A stretch of 11,419 bases of DNA from Burkholderiales bacterium. GTDB taxonomy: Bacteria; Pseudomonadota; Gammaproteobacteria; Burkholderiales; Casimicrobiaceae. Location: contig JAISPI010000157.1 of the NCBI GenBank assembly GCA_031275075.1, positions 1-11,419 on the forward strand. Direction: 5' to 3'. The notes under the pieces were generated by a model. The model saw only the letters and a program-made list of their open reading frames with translations, was not told the origin of the DNA and ran no database searches. Positions 1 to 6,050 of this stretch are shown here, one piece after another. The stretch's first letter is position 1. Every line of letters begins with the position of its first letter. Made by a program: the position numbers and the translations under genes.

Positions 1-675
1 GTATTGCAGGTGATCGCCAGTCTCCACTGGCCGCATAGGGATGCGCTGATCGGGGCGGCGATCGTATTGGTGGCTTACCTGTTACTGGGCGGGCGGGTGT
101 TTTGCGCTTGGGCATGCCCAGTTAATATGGTGACGGATCTTGCCAACTGGCTGCGTGAAAAATGGGGCATACGCAGTTTGTTCATCGTGCCGTCGAAAAC
201 GCGTTTCTGGGCGTTGCTGCTGACGCTGGTTTTGTCGTTCATTTTAGGTGTTGCCGCCTTTGAATGGATTAGCCCGATCGCTATCATGCACCGTGAGCTG
301 ATCTACGGCATCGGCTTTGGCTTTATCGCGGTGCTCGGCATCTTCCTGTTTGACCTTTTGATCATGGCGCGCGGCTGGTGTGGACACCTTTGTCCCCTTG
401 GTGCGTTCTGGTCGATCGTGGGGCGCACGGCGCAAATCCGCGTAGCCTTTGATGAAGCAAGCTGCACGCGTTGCGGTGATTGTGTCAAGGAGTGTCCGGA
501 GCCGTCTGTACTCAACTTCAAAGAAACGGCGCAACACGGCATGGTACGTGCCGGAGAATGTACCAACTGCGGTAAATGTATTGTTGTTTGCCCGGAAAAC
601 AGCCTTTCATTTAACCTTCGTGCCTGCATTCGAAACAATTCGTCGTCGCAATCAGTGCACGGTTCAACATCCTAA
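1..675 (+). CDS. napH: NapH, quinol dehydrogenase membrane subunit (5' partial)
   Basis: Polytopic iron-sulfur protein of the inner membrane. With NapG it is thought to oxidise quinol and pass electrons to the periplasmic nitrate reductase NapAB. The reading frame is open from base 1, and about 224 residues are visible against roughly 287 in E. coli NapH, so the N-terminus lies upstream. Visible are hydrophobic helices (nt ~50-100, 205-255 and 300-370) and two CxxxCP motifs typical of NapH (nt ~103-120, and in the segment RGWCGHLCPLGAFW around nt 370-408). Two C-terminal 4Fe-4S ferredoxin motifs of the CxxCxxCxxxCP type follow at nt 463-498 and 559-594. napB starts 18 nt downstream, so the two are co-transcribed. 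The related protein CcoG/RdxA is a less likely alternative, because the napB neighbour and the VNMVTDLANWLR segment favour NapH. Confidence 0.93.
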   Translation, partial: VLQVIASLHWPHRDALIGAAIVLVAYLLLGGRVFCAWACPVNMVTDLANWLREKWGIRSLFIVPSKTRFWALLLTLVLSFILGVAAFEWISPIAIMHRELIYGIGFGFIAVLGIFLFDLLIMARGWCGHLCPLGAFWSIVGRTAQIRVAFDEASCTRCGDCVKECPEPSVLNFKETAQHGMVRAGECTNCGKCIVVCPENSLSFNLRACIRNNSSSQSVHGSTS

Positions 676-693
676 ACCGAGAGAGGAAAAACC

Positions 694-1140
694 ATGAAAC
701 GCTTGGCTTTGATAGTAGCATCCAGTTTGGTGATAGGCTTGTTTGCCTGTGCAACGCAGTCGATTCCTGACGCCCAATTTGGTTTGGTGAAAGGTAGCGC
801 GTTTGATCCGCCGACCCCGAAAGCTTATATGTTGGACGGTTCGGGCGCAAAAGGGGCAGCAGAAACGGCCTACCTGATGCCGGCGTTATCGAAGCATGAT
901 AACGAGGAGTATCTGCCGATCACCGCTGATAAAAATCAGTGTTTGGTGTGCCATGACAACCCGGGAGCAGAAAAGAAAGCCGGAAGTCCAACGCCGATTC
1001 CGTCGTCACACTATGCGACCGCGGCCGCCGGCAGCAAACCGGCAGTAGCAGGTGCTCGTTACAAGTGTGATCTGTGTCATTCTGCTGCGGCTGATGTGCC
1101 GGATTTGGTCGGCAATACCGGGCCGAAGCCGAAGCGTTAA
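694..1140 (+). CDS. napB: NapB, dihaem cytochrome c subunit of periplasmic nitrate reductase
   Basis: Small electron-transfer subunit that carries electrons to the molybdenum subunit NapA in the periplasm. The 148-residue protein has two haem c attachment motifs, CLVCH (residues 83-87) and CDLCH (125-129). His68 and His106 (in SSHY) are likely distal ligands, as in the NapB family. The start is supported by a purine-rich site (AGAGG) 8 nt before the ATG. The signal sequence is unusual: residues 1-22 end in LFAC-A-T, which fits a lipobox with Cys19 as the lipidated residue, but also contains an Ala-Cys-Ala signal peptidase I site. Most NapB proteins are described as soluble. napB is the last gene before a terminator and no napC follows it. 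Confidence 0.93.
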   Translation: MKRLALIVASSLVIGLFACATQSIPDAQFGLVKGSAFDPPTPKAYMLDGSGAKGAAETAYLMPALSKHDNEEYLPITADKNQCLVCHDNPGAEKKAGSPTPIPSSHYATAAAGSKPAVAGARYKCDLCHSAAADVPDLVGNTGPKPKR

Positions 1141-1155
1141 AAATTATTTAAATAC

Positions 1156-1186
1156 AAGAGGATGCGCTTGCAAACGCGTCCTCTTT
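1156..1186 (+). terminator. Rho-independent terminator after napB
   Basis: An 11-bp stem (1156-1166 with 1175-1185, one G-U pair) and an 8-nt loop are followed by a short T-rich stretch. It sits 15 nt after the napB stop. On the minus strand the same hairpin is followed by a T/A-rich tract (1141-1155), so it may also stop transcription of the convergent acetyltransferase gene. Confidence 0.75.
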
Positions 1187-1240
1187 CTCAGAAGTTGGCC
1201 GTGTTGTGGCCAGGCGGGAATCGAAGGGTTTTGCGTCTGG

Positions 1241-1741
1241 TTACTGTTCGGCCAGTTGTTTTAGGGCGTCGCCGGTGACTCGGACGATACGCCAATCGTC
1301 CATCACTGTTGCTCCCATCGCTTTGTAAAACTCGATTGCTGGCGTGTTCCAGTCGAGAACGGCCCATTCAAAGCGCCCATAGCCAAGTTCGTGCGCGGTT
1401 CGAGCCAGCCGGATGAGCATGGCTTTTCCGATACCAAGCCCCCGGTATTGGGGGTAAACAAACAAGTCTTCCAGCCAGAGGCCGCGGCGCGCCAGAAAGG
1501 TCGAGAAGTTATAGCAAAAAAGGGCGTAACCGGCGGCCTTGTCACCGACGCGGGCGATCAATGCTTCGGCCTCGCGTTCCGGGCCGAAAAGGGCGCGCTG
1601 GAAATCGGATTCAGTGCTGATGCACTGGTCCCGCAACTTTTCATATTCGGCCAACGCACGCAGCATCGTGACGAGTTCGGGGATATCCTGCGGTGTTGCC
1701 GGCGCGATTGTGAAACTTGGAGAAGGTACGGCTTGTGGCAT
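1241..1741 (-). CDS. GNAT-family N-acetyltransferase, thialysine/diamine acetyltransferase-like
   Basis: A 166-residue acetyl-CoA-dependent N-acetyltransferase. The acetyl-CoA loop is visible as YRGLGIGKAML (residues 99-109; R100, G101, G103, G105). The flanking segments GLWLEDLFVYPQYRG and FEWAVLDWNTPAIEFYKAMGA strongly resemble the spermidine/spermine acetyltransferase-2 (thialysine N-epsilon-acetyltransferase) subgroup. The substrate is therefore probably a small amine or a lysine analogue, but this cannot be settled from sequence alone. The frame is open much further upstream (to about 2188), but ATG at 1741 is chosen because AAAGGA lies 8 nt before it, the family begins there, and the upstream part overlaps mobB. 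It is convergent with napB and divergent from mobB, so it is probably a single-gene transcript. Confidence 0.85.
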   Translation of the reverse strand: MPQAVPSPSFTIAPATPQDIPELVTMLRALAEYEKLRDQCISTESDFQRALFGPEREAEALIARVGDKAAGYALFCYNFSTFLARRGLWLEDLFVYPQYRGLGIGKAMLIRLARTAHELGYGRFEWAVLDWNTPAIEFYKAMGATVMDDWRIVRVTGDALKQLAEQ

Positions 1742-1768
1742 GGTGAAAATCCTTTCAGGCAAGCGAAA

Positions 1769-1774
1769 ATTGTA
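1769..1774 (-). promoter_or_regulatory. Possible -10 element for the GNAT gene
   Basis: On the minus strand TACAAT matches the sigma-70 -10 hexamer at five of six positions. A poor -35 (TTCGCC) lies 18 bp upstream. The predicted transcript would have a leader of about 20 nt before the ATG at 1741. The assignment rests on hexamer matching only. Confidence 0.35.
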
Positions 1775-1849
1775 CCCGAGCAAAACTCCCGAGGCGAAAC
1801 GTGGGGGCTGGCGGTAAAATAATAAACTCTGAACGGTAAGGAGTGGCGT

Positions 1850-2380
1850 GTGCGTGTTTTTGGTTTTGCGGGGTGGTCGGGAAGCGGTAAAACGACACTG
1901 ATCGAGAAAGTCGTCCCGCTTCTGGTGGCGCGCGGCATGAAAGTGTCGCTGATCAAGCATGCGCACCACGGCTTCGATCTTGACCGTCCGGGCAAGGACA
2001 GCTACCGCCACCGAGAGGCGGGTTGCTCTGAAGTGCTGATTCTGGCGCAAGAGCGTTGGGCGTTGATGCACGAGTCGCGCGGCACACCGGAATTGACGCT
2101 TGAGGAGGCGCTGGCGCGGATGACGCCGTGCGATCTGGTGCTGGTCGAGGGATACAAAGCGTATTCGGTGCCGAAGCTCGAAATTCATCGCACTGTCGTC
2201 GGCAAACCGTTGTTGTGCTCAGGCGATCCCAACATTGTCGGTATTGCGACCGATATGGCAGCATCGGCATTGCCTGAAGGTTTGCCGCGTTTCGATATCG
2301 ACGATGTTGCGTCGATTGCCAATTTTGTTTCGACCTACGCGAAGACGGTGAAGGTATCGAAAGGAGAACATGAACATTAA
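1850..2380 (+). CDS. mobB: MobB, molybdopterin-guanine dinucleotide biosynthesis adaptor
   Basis: GTP-binding protein that assists MobA in attaching GMP to molybdopterin, giving the MGD cofactor used by NapA-type enzymes. The 176-residue product starts at GTG 1850, six bases after AAGGAG (1838-1843). A Walker A motif, GWSGSGKT, is at residues 8-15. The segments SLIKHAHHGFDLDRPGKDSYRH and LVLVEGYK are hallmarks of MobB. It opens a compact gene run, with moaD beginning 11 nt before its stop. An AT-rich TAAAAT at 1815-1820 could be a -10, but no matching -35 is seen. Proximity to napHB fits a role in nitrate reductase maturation. Confidence 0.93.
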   Translation: MRVFGFAGWSGSGKTTLIEKVVPLLVARGMKVSLIKHAHHGFDLDRPGKDSYRHREAGCSEVLILAQERWALMHESRGTPELTLEEALARMTPCDLVLVEGYKAYSVPKLEIHRTVVGKPLLCSGDPNIVGIATDMAASALPEGLPRFDIDDVASIANFVSTYAKTVKVSKGEHEH

Positions 2381-2630
2381 GATTGTTTATCTGGCGCGCT
2401 TGCGCGAGGCGTTGGGATGCAGCGAGGAAATGTTGACACTGGCGTCAGCGTCGCCGACGCTTGGTGACGTACTCGCAGCATTGCGCGAGCGCGGTGAGCC
2501 GTGGTCGTATGAACTGGGTGAAGGGCGGGCAGTGCGGGCGGCGATCAATCATGAAATGGCCACTTCTACAGATGCTCTTGTGCATGCGGGTGATGAGATT
2601 GCTTTTTTCCCGCCGGTCACGGGCGGTTGA
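2370..2630 (+). CDS. moaD: MoaD, molybdopterin synthase sulfur-carrier subunit
   Basis: Ubiquitin-like small subunit of molybdopterin synthase. Its C-terminal glycine is adenylated by MoeB and converted to a thiocarboxylate that donates sulfur to cyclic pyranopterin monophosphate. The 86-residue product ends in FFPPVTGG, the diagnostic MoaD tail with the double glycine at 85-86. The start codon overlaps the end of mobB, with AAGGAG at 2361-2366 just upstream, indicating coupled translation. The length matches E. coli MoaD (about 81 residues). moaE follows immediately with overlapping stop and start. Confidence 0.95.
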   Translation: MNIKIVYLARLREALGCSEEMLTLASASPTLGDVLAALRERGEPWSYELGEGRAVRAAINHEMATSTDALVHAGDEIAFFPPVTGG

Positions 2631-3151
2631 TGGATGTGAATATGCAGCGAATGGAAACTGACATGCGGATCAGTGTTCAGCATGATGATTTTGATGTGGC
2701 TGCCGAGGTTGCGGTGTTACGCGGACGCGATTCGCGTGTCGGCGCTGTGGCCGTTTTCGTTGGCACAGTTCGCGAAATGAACGATAGCGGCAGCGAATCG
2801 ATAAGCGAACCGGTATCGGTTCAAGCGATGACGCTGGAGCACTATCCAGGGATGACGGAAAAGGCGCTGGCGAAAATCGTTTCTGATGCGACGCATCGTT
2901 TCAATATCTTAGGTGCAACAGTGATTCACCGTATCGGCGAATTGAAACCGCTTGATCAAATTGTGTTGGTGGCAGTTAAAAGCGCACACCGCGGCGATGC
3001 GTTCGACGCATGCCGCTTTATCATGGATTACCTGAAAACACAGGCACCGTTCTGGAAAAAAGAAACCATGGCAAAAGGCGCGCATTGGGTCGATGCCAGA
3101 GAAAGCGACGATGAAGCAGCGGCGCGTTGGCAGCTTCCGTCCGACCGTTGA
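2630..3151 (+). CDS. moaE: MoaE, molybdopterin synthase catalytic subunit
   Basis: Large catalytic subunit of molybdopterin synthase, which binds the MoaD tail in its active site. Numbered from ATG 2630 it has 173 residues, against about 150 in E. coli. Family segments are VGTVR (44-48), TLEHYPGM (68-75), IHRIGEL (99-105), SAHRGDAF (118-125) and DYLKTQAPFWKKE (133-145). Lys136 and Lys143 correspond to the catalytic lysines K119 and K126 of E. coli. About eight extra residues lie in the loop 49-67. The start is uncertain: ATG 2630 forms a TGATG overlap with moaD, while ATG 2651 or ATG 2663 (GGAA 6-8 nt upstream) agree better with where E. coli MoaE begins. Confidence 0.93.
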   Translation: MDVNMQRMETDMRISVQHDDFDVAAEVAVLRGRDSRVGAVAVFVGTVREMNDSGSESISEPVSVQAMTLEHYPGMTEKALAKIVSDATHRFNILGATVIHRIGELKPLDQIVLVAVKSAHRGDAFDACRFIMDYLKTQAPFWKKETMAKGAHWVDARESDDEAAARWQLPSDR

Positions 3152-3163
3152 GGCAGCACAGCG

Positions 3164-3553
3164 ATGCCGGTGATTTTCGGACAATTCATCGCTGTTGGAA
3201 CGGGAGCGGCCATCGGCGCCTGGATCCGTTGGGGACTGAGTTGGTGGTTGAACGACCGCTATCCGAAGTTTCCGCTCGGTACGCTCGCCAGTAATCTGAT
3301 CGGCGGGTTCTTTGTTGGCGTGGCATTGGCGTATTTCATCACGCGACAAGACCTTCCTCCGCACTACCAGCTTTTCATTATGACCGGCTTGCTGGGAGGG
3401 TTGACGACGTTCTCTGCCTTTTCGTCGGAAGTGTCGATGTTGCTGTTGCGCGGTGAGTATATGACCGGATTGGCGTTGGCGACAACGCATTTGTTAGGTT
3501 CTCTGGCGCTGACGATCGCTGGTTTTGCAGCGTATCGGATGTTTGCTTCGTAA
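3164..3553 (+). CDS. crcB: CrcB/FluC fluoride ion channel
   Basis: Inner-membrane channel that exports toxic fluoride; it works as an antiparallel dimer. The 129-residue protein has four hydrophobic segments (about 5-25, 38-58, 69-88 and 98-125). It carries the family signatures GAxxRW (18-23), GTLASNLIGGFFVG (39-52, with the conserved Asn44) and GGLTTFSAF (78-86, with the pore phenylalanines 83 and 86 and the Na+-site threonine). It starts 12 nt after the moaE stop and uses TGAGG at the moaE end as a likely ribosome site. No fluoride riboswitch can fit ahead of it here, so expression is probably set by the operon promoter. Confidence 0.93.
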   Translation: MPVIFGQFIAVGTGAAIGAWIRWGLSWWLNDRYPKFPLGTLASNLIGGFFVGVALAYFITRQDLPPHYQLFIMTGLLGGLTTFSAFSSEVSMLLLRGEYMTGLALATTHLLGSLALTIAGFAAYRMFAS

Positions 3554-3570
3554 ATTTTTGAAAGGTGAGA

Positions 3571-4545
3571 ATGTCTCACGCAATCAAGCTATATCAAACC
3601 GGCGATCCTGAAACCATGCGTTTCGAGGAAACTGTTCTTGACGAACCGGGTCTAGGGGAAGCTTTGATACGACACACCGCCATAGGCGTCAATTTCATTG
3701 ATGTTTATTTCCGGAATGGACTTTATCAGCAGCCATTGCCGGGTACGCTGGGAAAGGAAGCAACGGGTATCGTAGAAGCGGTCGGTAGCGGCGTGACCGA
3801 TTTAAAGGTGGGTGACCGCGTTGCGTATTGCACCGGACCGCTCGGCGCGTACAGCGAAGCGCGGGTGATGTCGGCTGAGTGTCTGGTGCGCTTGCCGGAA
3901 GGAATCGATGATACCGATGCGGCAGCAGCGATGCTGAAAGGGCTGACGGTGCAATATTTGTTCCGTCAGACTTATCGTTTGCGCGAAGGAGAAACTTTTC
4001 TTTTTCACGCAGCCGCTGGTGGCGTTGGGTTAATCGCTTGTCAGTGGGCAAAAGCCATCGGCGCACGGATGATCGGTACCGTCGGCAGCGACGAAAAGGG
4101 AACGCTTGCAAAAGCGCATGGTTGTGAACATGTCATCAACTATCGCAAAGAAAATTTTGTCGAACGTGTCAAGGAATTGACCGAAGGCAGGGGCGTCGAT
4201 GTGGTTTACGATTCAGTCGGGCGCGACACATTTCCGGCGTCACTTGATTGTTTGAAGCCGCGCGGTTTGTGGGTGAGTTTCGGTAATTCTTCCGGCCCAG
4301 TGCCGCCATTCGAGATCAGTATGCTAACGCAAAAAGGTTCGCTCTTTGCGACGCGTCCATCGTTGTTTTCCTACGCTGATTCGCGACCGGCGCTGCTGGC
4401 GATGAGCGAAGAACTGTTCACGTTGATGCAAAACGGAAAAATACGAACAGCGCCGCGCCATCGTTTTACGCTCAAAGATGTCGCCGAAGCCCATCGCTTG
4501 CTGGAATCGCGCGGCACCAGTGGCGCTATCGTGTTGATCCCATGA
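3571..4545 (+). CDS. qor: NADPH:quinone oxidoreductase, Qor type (MDR superfamily)
   Basis: Zinc-free medium-chain reductase that uses NADPH to reduce quinones in the cytoplasm. The 324-residue length matches E. coli Qor (327). Shared blocks include GVNFIDVYFRNGLY (39-52), KGLTVQYL, LFHAAAGGVGLIACQWAKA with the nucleotide-binding AAAGGVG (147-153), VVYDSVGRDT (211-220) and VSFGNSSG. No structural or catalytic zinc cysteine set is seen. A GTG two codons earlier (3565) is in frame, but it overlaps the AAAGG ribosome site, so ATG 3571 is preferred. It lies 17 nt after crcB, and its stop overlaps the aroA start (ATGA). The physiological substrate is unknown. Confidence 0.93.
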   Translation: MSHAIKLYQTGDPETMRFEETVLDEPGLGEALIRHTAIGVNFIDVYFRNGLYQQPLPGTLGKEATGIVEAVGSGVTDLKVGDRVAYCTGPLGAYSEARVMSAECLVRLPEGIDDTDAAAAMLKGLTVQYLFRQTYRLREGETFLFHAAAGGVGLIACQWAKAIGARMIGTVGSDEKGTLAKAHGCEHVINYRKENFVERVKELTEGRGVDVVYDSVGRDTFPASLDCLKPRGLWVSFGNSSGPVPPFEISMLTQKGSLFATRPSLFSYADSRPALLAMSEELFTLMQNGKIRTAPRHRFTLKDVAEAHRLLESRGTSGAIVLIP

Positions 4546-5858
4546 GTAACAGAAAAGCATTCGCCGAGCTTCATTTGCCGCCTGCTGCGCAGGCACAGGG
4601 GACTTTACGTTTGCCTGGTTCCAAAAGCATTTCCAACCGCGCGTTACTGTTGGCGGCGCTGGCTGATGATGAGACACAACTCGATGCATTGTTGAATGCC
4701 GACGATGTGCGCTACATGCGTGAAGCGTTGACGCAACTGGGAGTGCGTCTCGATGCGTTGGGAGAAAATAACTGGCGTGTGCATGGTTGCAACGGACGCT
4801 TCCCCAATTTGAAAGCCGATCTGTTTCTCGGCAATGCCGGGACTGCCGTTCGGCCATTAACAGCGGTGTTGTCGGTGTTGGGGGGGGATTATCGGATTCA
4901 CGGCGTGGCGCGAATGCATGAACGGCCCATCGGCGATCTTGTTGAGGCGTTACGAGCGTTGCATTGCCGTATCGATTATCAGGAGAAACCCGGTTTTCCG
5001 CCGTTGCATATTTCGCCGCGTGATACCGATACGCCATTTCCAAAAACGGTGGCCATTCGCGGCGATGTGTCCAGCCAGTTTTTGTCGGCGTTGTTGATGG
5101 CATTGCCGTTGATTGGCGATGATGGCGCGACCTATACCGAGGTTGTGCTGACAACACCGCTGATTTCTCGGCCTTACGTCAAGATCACCACGCATTTGAT
5201 GGCACGTTTTGGCGTTAGCGTTGAAGAGCCGGATTCGCAGCGTTTCCGTGTGCCGCGTGGTGCGCGTTATCGCAGTCCCGGCGTATTGAAAGTGGAAAGC
5301 GATGCGTCGTCGGCGTCGTATTTTCTGGCGGCAGGTGTACTTGGCGGTGGGCCGGTACGGGTCACTGGCGTCGGTCGCCATTCAATCCAGGGCGATGTTG
5401 CGTTTGCCGATGTGCTGCATGCGCAAGGCGCAAAAATGACCTATGGCGACGACTTCATCGAGGCGCAACGCGGTACGTCATTCAAAGGCGGCGAAATCGA
5501 TTGTTTAACGATTCCCGATGCAGCGATGACGCTGGCGATCACTGCATTGGCCGCGCAAACGCCGACGACACTGGTTAACATTGGTAGTTGGCGCGTCAAG
5601 GAAACCGACCGCATTCACGCGATGGCAACCGAACTCGCCAAGCTTGGCGCCCGCGTTGAAAGCGGTGACGACTGGCTGCGGATTCATCCGGCGGCGGCGT
5701 TGCGCCATGCCGAAATCGACACCTATGACGATCACCGGATGGCGATGTGTTTTTCGCTTGTTTCTTTACTGAGAACAGCGGTTACAATCCGCGATCCGGA
5801 CTGCGTTGCCAAAACATTTCCCGAGTATTTCGAGGCGTTTGAAAGGCTTTTGGCATAG
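4542..5858 (+). CDS. aroA: AroA, 3-phosphoshikimate 1-carboxyvinyltransferase (EPSP synthase)
   Basis: Sixth shikimate-pathway enzyme, joining phosphoenolpyruvate to shikimate-3-phosphate on the way to chorismate and the aromatic amino acids. The 438-residue protein is intact and of class I (E. coli-like). It shows LPGSKSISNRALLLAAL (24-40; Lys28, Ser29 and Arg33 bind substrate), LFLGNAGTAVRPLTA (94-108; Gly100 and Pro105 are the wild-type residues of the PEP site), DASSASYFLA, IPDAAMTLA, WRVKETDRIHAMATEL, DDHRMAMCFSL and the C-terminal AKTFPEYFE. It overlaps the qor stop by four bases (ATGA), so translation is probably coupled. A run of eight G at 4880-4887 lies in frame. The gene is last in its operon and no obvious terminator hairpin follows. 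Confidence 0.97.
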   Translation: MSNRKAFAELHLPPAAQAQGTLRLPGSKSISNRALLLAALADDETQLDALLNADDVRYMREALTQLGVRLDALGENNWRVHGCNGRFPNLKADLFLGNAGTAVRPLTAVLSVLGGDYRIHGVARMHERPIGDLVEALRALHCRIDYQEKPGFPPLHISPRDTDTPFPKTVAIRGDVSSQFLSALLMALPLIGDDGATYTEVVLTTPLISRPYVKITTHLMARFGVSVEEPDSQRFRVPRGARYRSPGVLKVESDASSASYFLAAGVLGGGPVRVTGVGRHSIQGDVAFADVLHAQGAKMTYGDDFIEAQRGTSFKGGEIDCLTIPDAAMTLAITALAAQTPTTLVNIGSWRVKETDRIHAMATELAKLGARVESGDDWLRIHPAAALRHAEIDTYDDHRMAMCFSLVSLLRTAVTIRDPDCVAKTFPEYFEAFERLLA

Positions 5859-5909
5859 GGCGGAAGGCAAGTTTTTCGGTGGCTTCAGGGGGTGCTTTGT
5901 AACGGTTTG

Positions 5910-5923
5910 TTGATATGTATCAA
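5910..5923 (+). promoter_or_regulatory. FNR-type binding site upstream of hyaA
   Basis: TTGAT-ATGT-ATCAA is a perfect match to the FNR/ANR consensus TTGAT-N4-ATCAA. Its centre (5916.5) lies 41.5 bp before the start site expected from the -10 element at 5946-5951, the usual class II activator position. It predicts induction of the hydrogenase genes under low oxygen. Other CRP/FNR-family regulators (DNR, FixK) recognise very similar sites. Confidence 0.82.
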
Positions 5924-5945
5924 GAGGCTGACAAAAAAACTCGGG

Positions 5946-5951
5946 TATAAA
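5946..5951 (+). promoter_or_regulatory. -10 element of the hya promoter
   Basis: TATAAA matches the sigma-70 -10 hexamer at five of six positions. The predicted start is about 5957-5958, leaving an untranslated leader of about 93 nt. No good -35 hexamer is present; the FNR-type box occupies that place, as expected for an activator-dependent promoter. The rest of 5859-6050 shows no other recognisable element. Confidence 0.65.
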
Positions 5952-6050
5952 CATAAAGGGATTCGAAGGTCGTAAAGCTACATAGGAATATTCGTGCGCG
6001 GCCATCGAACATTTCTGATTTGTTTCGAGACGTCACGTAAGGAAAACCAA

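Noticed and set aside
1742..1849. Molybdenum cofactor (moco) riboswitch before mobB
   Set aside because: The 108-nt gap is shared with a divergent promoter and shows no extended paired structure of the required size.
1742..2188. Upstream extension of the minus-strand acetyltransferase frame to about 2188
   Set aside because: The added residues overlap mobB in antisense, are arginine/proline-rich and unlike any GNAT domain. A good ribosome site lies just before ATG 1741.
3140..3170. Fluoride (crcB-type) riboswitch before crcB
   Set aside because: Only 12 nt separate moaE and crcB, and the preceding sequence is conserved moaE coding sequence; no riboswitch core was seen.
4324..5157. Long minus-strand open frame opposite qor and aroA
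   Set aside because: It is antisense to two clearly recognised genes, its translation is low-complexity (rich in R, H, P and T), and no ribosome site or family match is apparent.
5859..5909. Terminator for aroA
   Set aside because: Some short G-rich and T-rich patches are present, but no stem followed by a T-run could be drawn.
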